Position numbers and translations under genes: made by a program | From: Cloeon dipterum | Taxonomy: Eukaryota; Arthropoda; Insecta; Ephemeroptera; Baetidae | Assembly: GCF_949628265.1 (NCBI RefSeq) | Contig: NC_088787.1 | Location: 23,612,501-23,676,500 of the forward strand | Direction: 5' to 3' | Length of the DNA stretch: 64,000 nt | Shown: positions 13,358 through 26,900 of the stretch, one piece after another | How positions within the stretch are numbered: position 1 is the first letter of the stretch | Layout: each line of letters opens with the position of its first letter | The notes under the pieces: model-generated | The model's input: the letters and a program-made list of their open reading frames with translations, nothing else | The model's database searches: none | Told to the model about the DNA's origin: nothing

Positions 13358-13360
<3 letters not shown>
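9703..13360. other. Gene-free region with CpG-rich patches
   Basis: No gene is recognised in about 3.7 kb. GC/CpG-rich patches lie at about 10,290-10,700, 11,640-12,010 and 12,770-13,330, between AT-rich stretches. Open frames on both strands overlap each other and lack family motifs. Confidence 0.4.

Positions 13361-13420
<60 letters not shown>
13361..13420. repeat. (TC)30 microsatellite
   Basis: Sixty uninterrupted bases of TC dinucleotides, which read as GA on the minus strand. It sits at the edge of a GC-rich patch. Uninterrupted length suggests it is polymorphic. GA tracts can also bind GAGA-type factors in insects. Confidence 0.97.
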
Positions 13421-13424
<4 letters not shown>

Positions 13425-14109
13425 GCTGTGTGTTTGTGCCATTTGTAGCCAGCGCGGCCAACATGAAAAGCATTGCTGCCGTAATATTACATTAGTTCCG
13501 CGGCAATAGTCAGAAGCTGAACAAACAGACCGACAAGAGCTGCTCCATCATGTAATAACTGTATTTCGGGGGAGGGGGGGCAATGTTTACAAATAGCAGA
13601 GTGCCTTTGCTTTTTCCGTGTGTATATTCGTTTTTACCCACTCACTCGCTCTCCAAAGGATGCATCAATCAAAACAAAGCAAGAGACAAATTGCTTTTAG
13701 TATCAATACTGTCGTGAGAATAAGGGGAGAGTCGCCCAAAATCAATTGTGAAAAGACTTATTCATTCAGAACTGAAGAGGAATTTTTCATCAATCGAAAA
13801 TATGAGGGGGTTCTAATTTATCAGAAATCATTGACAACTTATGATTAAGGTCACTGTTTTTTATTATAATTTTTTACTTCTGTCTCCTGTAGAGGATATT
13901 TACCTTCCTTAAAATTGTTGATTATTAGCGAGTTTCTATCTATCTTTTTGCTACCTAGTTTGCTTACAAACTTGATACATGAAATATATTTGCTGTAAAA
14001 ATTATTTTCAATTGTTATTTTTCACAACAATTCACCATTGACTAACAATGTACGAAGAAAAGATTCTGTTTATGTCCACGCACTGCATATTTATACTGGT
14101 CCGACGGCT
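13421..14109. other. Upstream region of the Lifeguard gene
   Basis: No coding exon is certain here. The reading frame of the Lifeguard first exon extends back to about 14,038 without ATG, so the true 5' exon or an upstream splice acceptor may lie in this interval. A G-rich run occurs near 13,570. Confidence 0.4.
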
Positions 14110-15472
14110 ATGTCCACTTATCCTCCCAGGACTCCACCTGCAGAGCAGTACGTGCAGGGTTTAATCCATTTTGTCCCTGAGGTGAGCAGAGGAGGATATG
14201 CCGCCGCTCATTACTATCAGCCAGGGTGGCCTGTTAAAAGCCCAAGAAACGAATCTCCACCTTCAGGTTATTTTAACAACCGCTTTAATCGGAAGGAAAA
14301 TTAGATGCGGTTTGTCGCAGGCATGGAAAGGAGTTTCTCAGACAAGACAGTGCGTCGTCGCTTCATGGTCAAGGTGTACTCGATGCTCAGCCTGCAGCTG
14401 ATCGTACTGTTTGGCAGCTGCCTGGCCGTCAGGACGGTGCCGCACGTCGAGGAGTTCGTCAGAGCACACCCTGAGCTGATTTTGATCGGCTTTGTCTTAC
14501 AGTTCACCCTGCTGCTGCTGATGTGCTGCAACCCAAACATGCTCCGCTCTCATCCTTTGAACCTTTTCATCCTGACCATTTTCACACTGAGTAACACGCT
14601 TTCCATCAGCGCAGTGTGCGTCATATTCAGGTTAATCAGACGAATTGAGTGCCAAAAAATATCCAAAATTTACCGAGAAGAATATCACATGAGTAACATT
14701 CATATAAGGTAAATATTTTCTTTATCGTATATCATACCAAGGATTCAATCTTACTCAAACTACAGATTTAACAAAGGGTCAAAGAAATAACGCCAAAAGG
14801 GATAAATAATTTATTTTTGCCTTCTTAGGGATTCCAACTGAAACAAAATAATGAAACTTTATGCGATGATTATTTTCTTGAATTACCTTTTGGTGCCATA
14901 AAAATTTACCATTTTAAACACCAAAAGAGATCAGGACGCCTTTTAAAACTAGGCACACAAATAAGTTGCTTTTGAAAAATAATTTTTGGTGACTTAATGG
15001 GCTAGTGAGACTATCAGAGTTTTTTACTTTACATTGCAAATTTCAGAACGGACACTCTGTTGTACACAATCGGAGCCACCCTAATGGTTTTCATGGTGCT
15101 AACGCTTTTCGCAGCGCAGACCTGCATTGACTTCACCGTGTGCGGAGGAATAATGCTGACTCTTACCTTCCTGCTATTGTTGCTCGGCCTAATAGCCATA
15201 TATGTCCATCAGGACACCCTCTTGTAACCATAATTGCCAAGGCTCGAGTTCACAGTAGAGATTGTTGCTGTCCCTGTCGTTCTAGGTTGGTTTACCACGG
15301 TATCGGCGCCTTTCTATTCTGCGCCTACATCGTCTACGACACGCAGATGATCATGGGCGGACGCAGGTACGCCCTTTCTCCCGAGGACTACATCATGGCT
15401 ACAATTATGCTCTACATGGACGTTGTCAATGTTTTTCTCAACATGCTTGGCATTATCAACTACAACGGATAA
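14110..15472 (+). CDS. Lifeguard/TMBIM (BAX inhibitor-1 family) membrane protein
   Basis: Four exons: 14,110-14,266, 14,321-14,630, 15,047-15,223 and 15,286-15,472, giving 276 residues with all phases matching. After a Pro/Tyr-rich cytosolic N-terminus comes FSDKTVRRRFMVKVYSMLSLQ, the family's entry into helix 1. About seven hydrophobic helices follow, including HPLNLFILTIFTLSNTLS, FTVCGGIMLTL and AFLFCAYIVYDTQMIMGG. The ending IMLYMDVVNVFLNMLGII is the family's C-terminal helix. The YDTQ motif holding the conserved Asp is intact. Lifeguard proteins sit in ER, Golgi or plasma membranes, leak Ca2+ and restrain apoptosis; that role is family knowledge. The start is the first in-frame ATG, but a further 5' exon cannot be excluded. 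Intron 1 is 54 bp and contains an in-frame stop, so it must be spliced. A more divergent relative lies at 36,662-38,236. Confidence 0.92.
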
Positions 15473-18400
15473 TCTCCATCGAAACCTATATATTATTTTT
15501 TTCATTGCTCAATAGTCGATTATTTATTTTACGCAAAATTGGTCAACATTAAAAATGCGTGACTTTGACTTTGTCTGCTCACCTCAAAACATTATCACTT
15601 TTATATGGGTGTTTTTCTCTGTCTACAGTCTACAGCCTCCCCTCAAAATTCCTGTATATTCTCTGTTGAACTTCATACCAAGTTTCATATAGAAAGATTT
15701 TAAATTTCGCAAAAAGTCTAAGGCTACTACTTCCTTCTATTCTCATCAGATCGGTTTACATATCAGCAACTCAACTGGACGTCCTTTCCAAGTTTTACAA
15801 AGTCTGGCACTCGCGCAAACAGAAACTCACCACTGCGACGAGAGAATATTTTGCGGCGCCTTACTCGGAACTATGGTGATGCTGTAGATCAATTTCCGCT
15901 GGCACATGCAAATAAGAGGCGGCTGTTTTGGTGCCGGGAGCAGCGAATCAATTATTAGCAGTCTGATTTGATTGACTCGGTGATGGCAACAAATCGGCTC
16001 TTTCAGCAGCTGGTCACGCGACTGCCTTTTAATTGTTTCCAGCCGGGCAATTAATTCGAATTGCCTCGCATGTCTGCGGCCCATCTAGCAGAGGCAGAGG
16101 GGAAAAATCGAAAAATTCCACGAGTGCGATTCGGACGCAACAAAAATAATATAATTACTTTTGCACGGCTTGCGGCTGCCGCCACCGCCGCGTGATCCTC
16201 TTAAATGAGAACGAAAGCCGACTACACGTGAATTTAATCCACTTTTTAATCCAGCCAGCTCGCCGGGCGTGCAACTTTTTAATAAGCAAAGGCGATTATT
16301 CTAAATATATATGCGCTCGCGCGGGAGAAGAGCCGAGAGCATGAGAGAAGAGCCGGCGAACACCTCTTTCATTCCCAACTTCACGGGCTGGCTTTTTAAT
16401 TTAAACAAACCCCTTTAACCTCTGTCTGACACGCCACTCTCAGCTTTGATTGAATTCCCGACGCCCAGACTGTTTTCGCTTTTGCAGCGAAAGCAATCGC
16501 TAAAACGTTTCTTTTGATCTTTTAATATAAAAATGTTCTGCAATTTTGTCGGCACCGGTGTCGCGCAGGTTGCATAATTTGGAATACTTTGCTGCTCAAG
16601 CGCAAGGAAAAGTAATACTATGTGTGCGAGTGAAATTTATTCAAAACAGGAAAATCAACCCCTGTGGCTTCTAGCTGCCGAGGGGGAAATATGCCTCGCC
16701 AGCAGCAGGCATTAAAGAAAATTGGACCGTCTTAAGTGTCTGGCTGGTTATATCTCACAATCGCAAAAGCTGACTAACTCACTTTGTGGAAAAGCCATCA
16801 CCATCATTTGGCTGCGAGACCGAATTATTATACTCTCGTTTTGGTGCGGCGCAAAAAACGCAACCAGCAGATTTTCAATTAAATTAGCCAGCCGTCCGGG
16901 GACGTGACACAATATTGCGTTACACAGTGTGGCATACGAGCAGCTTGTTCTTCAATCAAATCTTGTACTCCAATTTTTTATTGCGTGCATGATTCAAATT
17001 TTAATCTTCCTGGCAATGCAATGAAAAAAATGTCGGAAATTCAAACAGGAAAGAAAGGGAAATAATTATGTATTTATTTCATAATTTTATAGAAGTAGAA
17101 AATAAACTCAAGAAGATTTCTAATTAAAAATCCATATAGTCATTATTTGAGGAATATGGATGTTCTGATGCTGACTTGCCATATATGGAATTAAAAATTA
17201 ACCACAAAATGCTAAATATATCAATTGAAAAGATATTGAAGAAATTAGTATTGTGAGTTATGGGACTGCCTTAACGGATCGTAAACAATATCGTTTCAAA
17301 TATTACTTGAAAAGTTGGTTGCAGTATCAAATGAAATTTAATTATTTCGCAGAGTACCTATCGCAACGTGTGCATTTGTTTAGCATGTTTAAGACCTGCC
17401 AAAGGTAAAAATCAAGGAAACTGCATCCTATTTTCACATAATCAACCATTAAGATTAGCTGGACCTAGAGAGCATGGTTTGGACAGGTAACATGAACATT
17501 CCGCACACTTCAACCTCGAATGTAAATAAACAGCTTTGCGAGTGTTTCACGCCCCTTTCCATTCACCCTTGATCTGCTGCAGCGGGCGTAATTTGCTTGC
17601 AAATGAGTATTTTTGCGAAATTCTGGCCGTCGGCAAACAAACGCAGAGGCATAATAATTTTCCGGTCGAACGGCGCCGAAAGCCAGTCGCCGCCTGCCAT
17701 GCGAATGTGCGGCTATTTACGCAGCGCCGAACGTGCAAAACGGGTAAATGTCGCGCATTCATCGTTTGGCTCTTGTTCGTTCGTTGTGCAAGCAAACCTT
17801 TGAAATTTCCCAATTAATCAGCTCTGCAGCCAGCGAGCGCCGCTTTAATCCTCTTAAAACAGATTCGATTGAGTTTCCATTGTTCGCCACGTGGTTTTTA
17901 AAATTGTTTACTCGCTGGCTCATGCGGATTAAATTTTTGACGTTGATTTTGATAATTGTTGTTAAGTGTGGTTGATTATTGATTGTCTGCGAAAATATGC
18001 ACGAGATACAAGATTGCGAAATTGAATTTTTTCTAAAATTAAGGGATAAAATATAATCTGGATGAAAAACCAATAATATGTATTTACCGAACTAAGTTTA
18101 CGTGACAGTCTTACTAAGTTCTTATTATTTGGTCTGAGCAATTTTTTATTAAAAATCACTAATCAAAATGAATTTTATCCACCCAAAGTCATATTATTTG
18201 TAATGATATTTTTAAGGTGCCACAATATGATCAGTAAAAAAGAATATCTAAGGCAGACGGAGTAGTTATCAGTTATTGACAAAATTGTTTCGCTTGACGA
18301 GGTCCTACTATTAAGATTTTAGTTTCGGACATTTTCCTTTAAAAGCTACCAATCCTTATATTTATTGCTTTATTTCAGTGTCGGTCTCTGAAACCCTAAA

Positions 18401-19331
18401 TGAACAAAACATAATTTTTAGCTCGTAGAGGAGAAGCTTGTCCCCACATAGACGAGCTCTTAAGGAGGCCGTTAAATTTTATTAAATCACGTTCTAATTA
18501 AAATCCAATTTACTCAGCGTTCTCACGCTCTGTGAAATTAAAATAACAATGAGTGCATTTTTCATTCGAAACGTGCTGTCATTACACCGCAACAGATATT
18601 TTTTCAAACTAGGCTATTGTTGCGAGCAGCGCGCCGCTTTTTGTTATCTCCCCCTCAGCTAATGTGCAATCCTTTGACAATGACGCACGCGTAATCTGTG
18701 CCGATATCATTACACTTGGAATAAAGACGCCTGCTGCTGCTGCTCTCGATATTCACTCGCTCACTGCAGCCACTAAATATCACTTAATTGAATCTGTATA
18801 GAGAGCTGCTTGTTCCCCTGGTCGGTTATCTCGGTGCAGAGGATGTGCTCGACGACAAGAAAAGAGTAGCGGCGCATCGTCAACACTGCCTGCCCCAGGG
18901 CTCATTCATACCCAGCGTGATTTATGCCTTCACGTGACGGCATCAGCGTGATAATCTATTTTGGGGGAAAACGACGAGTTTGTCACGCGGAAAATTGCAG
19001 AAGGCAGCTTGCCGCCGACGCCGGCCTTGCTCAGAAGGAATAATCGGGGTTTTCTACGGATTTCTAATCAAAATAGCAGAGGTTTAGTTTCAAAATTTAA
19101 GTTTATTATGATAACTTTAAGTTTATGATAACTTGAAAATAAGTAACAATAAATGTGAGAGTAAAAATTGGCTATGATGCCATTACTGAATTGAAAATAG
19201 TGGCATAAACTAAAAATCAATCGATTCAAATTTTTCGGAAACTAAAATAAACGGTGAAATAGCTATAATTTGTGTGGAATCTAATGAAGATGGGTGACTG
19301 CATGAATCAAGTTTAAATAATTAAATCTCAC
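15473..19331. other. Gene desert, first part
   Basis: About 3.9 kb with no recognisable gene. GC-rich patches at about 15,820-16,560 and 17,540-17,830 contain many AATTA homeodomain-type cores and short palindromes. AT-rich DNA lies between them. The patches could be enhancers of a flanking gene or parts of a large intron. Nothing in the sequence decides this. Confidence 0.4.
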
Positions 19332-19519
19332 GATCTTGTGGCACCTTCTCGCCACTACTGTCCTACTACTTTGCATTTAACCTGTATCGCCAGGTGGCAG
19401 TACAAAGGTGTTCGACAATCAGTGCACCCTTACTGCACCTTCTCCCCCACTGCACCTTAAGCCTCGCACGACAGCAGTCGCAACACAATATTGTAGTGGC
19501 GAGAAGGCGCCACAATCTC
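19332..19519. mobile_element. Small inverted-repeat element 1 (188 bp)
   Basis: The left end GTGGCACCTTCTCGCCACTA (19,339-19,358) is matched, with one change, by the reverse complement at the right end (19,494-19,513). The similarity extends a few bases outward as GATCTTG against CAATCTC. The interior holds three GTGCACC/CTGCACC-like units. ATCTCA occurs just outside both ends and may be a short target duplication. It looks like a MITE or foldback element of unknown superfamily. Confidence 0.65.
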
Positions 19520-19543
19520 AAACTGTAAATTCATTTATTATGG

Positions 19544-19652
19544 GCCCGCAGACCTCATCAGCATCACTTTTTACCTTCAAAACAAAATTCTTGCCACATG
19601 GTTAGCTGGCAAGGTAAGCTTAAAGGTAAAATCATTATGATGTCTGCGGGGC
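19544..19652. mobile_element. Small inverted-repeat element 2 (109 bp)
   Basis: The left arm GCCCGCAGACCTCATCAGCA leads to TTTTTACCTT. The right arm, in reverse complement, begins GCCCCGCAGACATCATAATG and leads to ATTTTACCTT. Inside is a second perfect hairpin, CTTGCCA against TGGCAAG. The whole region could fold into one long stem. It begins only 24 bp after element 1. It could be a MITE or a structured RNA segment; no transcript evidence is visible. Confidence 0.6.
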
Positions 19653-22600
19653 TGAAATAGCTGTTAATTATATACGAGAACGTGGGATTCAATTTTTCAC
19701 TTCAGATTTAATTATATCTACCCACCCTGAATCAATTCCGTGCAAAGTAGACGAGCCAGCATCTCTAAAATTCATTGAAATCTCGAATCCAAGTTCTATA
19801 ATGAAAATGTTCCAAATTTAGTGGCAAAAATGTTAGGATTAAACATTATGTCAGCAAACTGAATTATTTACATGCTGATGAACAGAACAAATACATATTA
19901 AATAATTGCAATAAATTTATACTTTAAAAAGCAATAAACAAGAGCAAACAAGATATACGTTCTTCAGGTTCTTCACCAAGAAGTTGTTTATGATACAAAA
20001 ATTATTGTGATGTTTCAGGACTGATATTCTTTGGAAGAGCGTCACCAACGCCATTTTGTCCTATTTTTCATTCACTAAGTGATGTCTAAAAACAATCATT
20101 CCTAAGGTGTTTTCGAACAAGTGGAGCCAATCTTACTAACAGTGTGCAATATCCCATACTTAACGTATTTTCCGTTAGCCCTAAGTATTTGATGGGTGTA
20201 ATAAATTTTGTGAACCAAACTATAGCTGCAATGAATTTTCCAAGGACTAATATCAATAAAGCTGAACGTGCGATAATTTTCCCATCCGATCTGATTGCTT
20301 ACTTTGGAAGGTGTGCTTGATCGTTTCGTAAATACGCACGATCGCACTCCTGAAGTCGTCTGCCTTGGCTGCGCCGGCATACGGCGTTTATCAATCACGC
20401 GAAAACAACATTCTGCACGCAATTCGGCCAAAGTGCTTGTGCTGCTCCTCCAACCCACCGCCACCCCTTTGCTCCGCGCTGTGTGCGTGTTTCCACCTTT
20501 TCAGGACAGAGAAGAAGGGAACAAAAAGTTGTTCTCAAATTGCCGCCGGCTGCAGTCAAATTTTCTCGTTGCCTCAATTGGATAGGGAGAGACTGGAAGG
20601 AAAAATATCGAATTTTATCTGTGTAGGTTGTAGATAATTTTCAGAGAAAATGTCACTGACCAATTTGCAAAAGAGCTCTCTGAATTTCACCCGGTTCCAA
20701 CGATTTAGAGTGCCAGACGATCCTGAGAGCTAAAATTTATTTTTCTTGCTGAGTTTTTGCACCGATCTTCGTCCCTGCATTTACATCTATTTCGCGAAAT
20801 TCGGCGTGCAATTTCTGGAGGTAGTGCGGCTTAATGAGGTGCTTGACTGCACTCGAAAAATGGTGCGTGCACTTTCCTTGCTGACCGCTCGGGACCTTTT
20901 CGGCCGACTCTTCTGCTTTCATCGAAATAATAGCGGCAGTAATTTGTGGCACTTATGCCCAGAGGCACATCATCATCTTTTCAGCGCGGCTGGCCGGGTA
21001 ATAGCGGCCGCGTGTTCTCTGCTCCTTCTTCCTCCCTTATCTGCTTCTAGGCCGCGCTTTTTTCCCCGCCTGCCACTTAAATCAAATGCATGCGCCGTCG
21101 AAAGAAAGATTTGCATGCAAACAAGCGCAATTATGCCATCAGCGCCTGAAATATTCATCATCTCTGCATTTTCCAGGGTGGTCATTCGCGGCCAGCGCCC
21201 TTATTCCGTCTTCCTGCTTTCTCTTTTATTGCTAAATGATCCAATCCTTCACCGGAAAAAGCTTCGCAGGCATTTTGAGATATTTCTATTTCCCCAGCTA
21301 GTACGTGTACAGTGCTGAATAAAAATCTTGCATTTTCTCTATTTTAAATAAAAGGAAAATGCAGCACTTTGCTGTCTCGAGTGGTTCAAATTAAAGAATT
21401 AAAATTTGTGCCAGTTGTTGTCAAGGGATTATCAAAGAAGTCAATTTGGAATGCATAGTTTAATTGTGCCTGAGTTTCCTTTTTCAAATTGCTGATATAG
21501 TATGCATAAAGGCTGCAGGTTAGTGATTCGTTTAGGAAGCATTAAATTTCGCTAATAATTTTGTCATGGGTTGCTGCAGGTAATAAAGCTAAAAATGTCT
21601 AATTTCTTCGAAATGATTTTCTATAAATTTTTAGTATCAATTTATAACACGTTTTTTGGAGTAATAGTAAACTAAATTTGATTGAATTTTGCTTTTCGGT
21701 GCAAAAGTGAGTCAGCCGCTGCAGATGAAAGTTCACCTTCAGTACGGCTAGTTTGTTCGCGTTCACATAGGTTTATTGTTGTTTTTCCGCTTGCTTTACG
21801 GTTAGTTAGGGGCAGGCTCTAGTGGTTTCGCGGTGGCGGCTCCCACCTTTAACCCAGCATGAGCCAACACGAGCAGCCACTTTCTCTCTTTCCCCGAGGA
21901 CTCTGGGCCGCTTTTAGCTCCATTTGTGCACAGCGTGTGTGTGCGATTAAAATGCGCGCTCGCCGGCCAAAATAGTTTTCAGCCGAAGATTTAATGCTTC
22001 TCGCCACGCGAATAAACGCTCGCTTGGCTGATGATTTCGCACTCTGTTTTTCTTTGTCCGTTGCGCCTCACCTGCCCCTCAATCGCGCCCCCGTCTGTTT
22101 GTTCAATTAAAAGCTATGGTAATTTTTATTTATCCACCACGCCTGGCCATCACGCGAGCGCCCACGCTGCATGCGCTCTTCAAACAAAGCGGGGTAATCC
22201 ATGCAAGGAATATCGTAAAGGTACACTTTAAACCAGGGAAGCCCACAATTGTAATGATATAACAACTTTGTACTTTTTGAACCGATTAAGAATTCTTAAA
22301 CGATATTAAGGTTGCATATAAAAATTGTTGTAAAATATCTTCCAGCGTATCTTGTGTCTATGTTGTTAAAATGTTAAAAAAATCATATAAGTTTAATTAA
22401 TTACTCTACAATTTTTATCAAAGAGATAACTGAGAAACCATAATGTTGCAATGCACATACCCTTTTTTCCTCTCACGGCCCAACAACAAAGCAATCTCAA
22501 ATGGGTCTTGTCTGCGGTGCTGAGTCTTCTCAATCCACTCGTTGTTTGAAGTTGACAATATGAGCTTTCAGAGCAACCTTTCGCAGCCTGTGTCCATTTT

Positions 22601-23645
22601 TTGTCACTGTTAATTTTCTTTTAACCTTCCAACAATGGAATTTGGTTTGCATCTTTCAAATTAAAAGGAGAAGGAAATATTAGGAACATTTAATTTTGCA
22701 AAATTTGCTGTCTGCAACACAAGCCGTGATTTTCTTCTTCATATCTTTCTTATACTGCTTATTCTCTTCATCAGAAGAAAATGACGTGGGTCGCAAGAGC
22801 ACGAGCAAACACAGATATCCCCTTTTTAGCCTATCAATGAGCTTAGGATGCATTAAATCTTTCGAAAAAGCAAACTAAACTAAATAAAGTGCGTAAACAA
22901 GCGTTGGCGGAAAAGATTTACAAGTATCACGTTTTGTTAGCTAACTTATTACATGTGATAGCGACATTAAACACGATCGCAGACGTGCACCGTAAGATTT
23001 AATGTGTTTGCGTTTGAGCAGGCCTGATTTGTGATTTATATTTCACTGCAGCGCATGAGCATCATCAGAATAAAAATAAACCCATGTGGATATCGCGTTC
23101 CGTCACTTAATTATGTGCGTTTTCGTTTTCATGGCGCGTGCATTATTTAAGGGCGAGGGTGCAGAGCCACCCCAGACGAATGAATCATAAGCCGGGCTTC
23201 TCCCCTGGATAATTGCAACTCGCTGAGCCCGAGGGACATTTTCCAAACCCAAACACAATTATGTGTCTTAATCCTCTAGAATCATTAAGAGAATTATACA
23301 AAAGAATCAAGAATAATATGGAAGAGCTTCCATGAAAAGTTTAAAAAATAGCAGTTCAATTATTATAGCCAGTGAAATTTAAACCTTTTTATAAAATGTT
23401 GTGACGTTGATCGTCAAGGGAGTCTCTGATGCATAATAGAGTTTTTGGGTCCAGTAAATTGTTTTCAATATGATAAATGCAATATTTGGCACACAGTGTG
23501 CACATAAGAGTTAAATTATTTAAATAAATCACGATTTTAGTTTAGGTTAAAGTTAAAGTTTTTATTATTTGGATTATTTGTTATTCCTGTAATATTACAT
23601 AATTGAGCTACAGTCCTGAAATTGGAGCATCTCTCAAAAAGTTAA
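19653..23645. other. Gene desert, second part
   Basis: No gene is recognised. GC-rich patches lie at about 20,330-20,560, 20,760-21,220 and 21,720-22,210. A 190-codon frame at 20,746-21,318 starts without ATG and shows no domain or membrane-protein pattern of a known family, and another frame overlaps it on the opposite strand. It is treated as non-coding. Confidence 0.4.
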
Positions 23646-23906
23646 TTGCTTCTTTCCACGAAACGGCTGTGCGGACTTCCTGACTACGACGCGATGGCGC
23701 GCATCACCAAGGGCCGCGTGCACCGCGGCGACAACCCTCTGCACCCGCGTTTGCAGCAGCCACCGACATGCACCGAGCTCGGCCAAAGTGCGTTCGACTA
23801 TCGAGTTGTGGCGGAGTGGAATGCTGCATCACCCGCAAGTTTTATTAACATGAATTTATATCGACTAATTGTGAGAATAAACAAAAATTAATTATTATTA
23901 TTATTA
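23646..23906 (+). mobile_element. LINE 3'-end fragment (family A, copy 3)
   Basis: The translation contains DYDAMARITKGRVHRGDNPL followed by HPRLQQPP and FDYRVV. This is the same C-terminal LINE peptide found at 45,848 and, on the minus strand, at 61,204. After a short internal loss it ends TTGTGAGAATAAACAA followed by a TTA/ATT microsatellite. That marks the element's 3' terminus as a simple-repeat tail rather than poly(A). It is 5'-truncated and dead. Confidence 0.85.
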
Positions 23907-26900
23907 TTTAACTGTCGTAAACACCTAATGATGCACAAAGAAATTACCACGCTAATGGGGTACGTTCTGGAAGTCGAATAATCGATGATGGGCACGTTGC
24001 AAAGTTATGCTAGGCGCATTGCGAAAGAAGGAGCCATTTTTCACATCAGTAGCGGCGAGAGTGAGCGAAAAGGGCAGTTTTCCGCGCGCACGAGCCGCGA
24101 TAATGAAGGCGTTTGGATGCGCGGAGGGGTTAGTAATTAGGGTGCAGAGCGAGAAGGGCGTGTGTTTAACAAACGACCGCGCCGTATAAACTCTATCACT
24201 TTGCATGCATAAAAGTTGATATTAAAAATATGCGCGCGAGGCGAAATTCGTAAAAAATTAGCCTCACGTTGGCTGAATACGGAAAGACACGCCGCCTTTT
24301 GACACTAAAAGGCTGATTTTTTGCCACCCAACTTTCTCATTACAGCAAGAATTTTAATAAAGCCAGACAGGACCATCACTCAGGAGAAAAATTCGCACCC
24401 CGCGTGCAGCGACTTTAATTAAAATTAGCAAAAAATGCGGCCAACAGGGATGACACTCGGTTCGTCTTGGAGCAATCGCCGAGCCACGAATTTTTATCCA
24501 ATTAACCAAGTTTTTGTTTGAACCAGGATATGAGCGAGGCGGAAGTTTCGAATTTTTAATGAGCGACACGTGAGAAGCTTTGTTTTCCGAACTTTATGTC
24601 GCAGAAATATAAGTTGGAGATGCTTAGCACATATTTTTCCTAGAAACCTAGCGGAAAATTATCAAACTTCAAATCTTAATGGCGTTTCATTAGAATCTCT
24701 AATTACCAATGACTTGACATGTGTCCTAAATGTGGGGAATTTGAGAGGTGACAAAAAGATCGGGATTTTAGGCCAAGAAGAGTTGCCTATATATTTCATC
24801 CAAAACAATTTTATCGATCAAGAAGCTTGATGTTAAGAGACATCTCTGATGGGAAATTTGTAGAGAGGACATATTAAAACACAGAGCGACTTTGTATGAG
24901 CACTTGAGCAGCCTGCAGAAGTACCAAAAAGAGTGAAGAAGTGACCAGCTCTACCCATAAATTCTGTTTTGTATTGAAATAGAATGATTTGAGGAAAAAT
25001 AAAATTTAATGCAGTTTCCTTTTATTATTCGGACAAAATCCGGTTCGGATAAATTATATTCGGACTTATTCCATTTTTTGGGCAATCCAGACCGTTCAGA
25101 CAAATTCTAAATAACTCATTTCAGATATTTTTTTCGGACAAGTACGTGGTACATAAAATTCTACAACGCTAGAACAATGTTTATTATTTTATAGCCAAAG
25201 AGGCCAAACAGTTTTTCATATTTTGTGGTTGATACGTATTCTTATATAAATTGCATTGTCCTCAACAACGTCAAAGTGTCCACCTGACGCTCAAATTGAA
25301 CGGGAAATGAAAAAAATCTCCATATGGTAATATTTGTCATAACTTAATTGGTAGAAATCTAGCGAACAAGAAAAAAAGGCAGATTCTGTAACCCTAGGAG
25401 CAGTAGAGAATTTCTAACAAATTTAGCTACACTTATTTCATGCTTTTATTTCTCATTCTGGGTAAATAGATTAATGTTGCATGATTACACGAAACAATTT
25501 TTCAGTGATTATTTAGACATGTTTTCATATCAGTTTAAATTTACCAAATTTACATACTAAAAAAATGTATTTTACAGATATTCAGCAAAAGCTTTTTTGT
25601 AGGGAAAAGTACGGCTACAATTATTGCTCTCACATATACAGCAATATTGTCCGAGTAGTGCGGGATGGTGAGTGGCTGAATTGGCAGTGAGCGGAGAGAG
25701 GACACGGATCGTGGCCGAACACAAGAGTGTGCTTGAGCGATGTGTGTGTATGCAGCCGGATTAACATGCGAGCCCTGGTCGGTCTGGGTCGGTTGGTGGG
25801 TCGGGGGGAGCGGCTCGAGGGGCCCATCACATCAGGCAGCACGAGAGCAGCAGCTGAACAGACGCATCAATAGCCGCTGCCGCCGCCGCCACCGCGTCCC
25901 TGGGGCCGTGCGACTTTACTTATGTGCCCTTGCCCAGCCCCTCGCCAATCGCAACATATATAAATTCGGACACGGTCGACATTTCAATTTTTCCCGCAAG
26001 CGAAAACCTGCTCCCCGTGGGACAGAGACATTATTGTGTGATTGTTTCAATTGCTGCTCGGACGGTTTGCTTCCAGATTAATCTTCTCGATACGCTCCGT
26101 TGCTTGCCCCTCAGAACTACCCAGTGGATGAAATAAAAAGGAATAAAATGACAATGAATCATCACAAGTTATTTCATTGGGATAGTTTGGAAAATATTAA
26201 ACAGTCATTAGAAATTAAATAAATCTTTTTTAAAAAAGATCGCACGAATGAAACTGATGAAATTACAAGAAACAATTATTGTTCTTTAAATTGACTCAAA
26301 ATGTTGTGTTTTCAAGCTGGGATGGACAAACATTATCAATTTTTAAATTTTGTTTAACTATTTTGGTTTTTATTAATCGATCATATAATGTATTTTGGGA
26401 ATCGTGAAGGCCCCTACAGTATCATAAAAAATCAAATCATTATAAATTTTTTAAATTCCCCATTTGTCTTAAAATGAAACCTTTTAGCAGTAAATTTTTT
26501 AAAAACGTATTAGCTTAAGGTGACCGCCACGTCAATCAAGGTGTAACAAAAAAATGTAGACTTAAAGAGATTAAAACGAACTTTTCAACTGCAAAAAGTT
26601 GCTTCCCATCTTTTAGAAAAGCAAGTTTGAGAGAATGGAGTTACATTCCACACTGCACTTGTTAATTTATTTACTTTTTGGTGGTTAAAAAAATGAAAGA
26701 ATAAACACAGTTGGTTGTATTAGAGTCATTTATTCCTTTTCCGCGGCTGACTGGAACATTATTTCTCTTAATTTCCTGCTGGCAATAATTACCCGGCGCT
26801 GATAAATGAATCGGCGGGTCAGAAATTATTTATGACTTGCGTTGCTCTTTCTCGCTCGCTCTTTCTCTTTCCCCCAAAATGACTAATGACACTCTGGAGA

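Noticed and set aside
20746-21318. 190-codon open frame in a GC-rich patch
   Set aside because: It has no ATG start and no recognisable motif, and another long frame overlaps it on the opposite strand, as expected for CpG-rich non-coding DNA.
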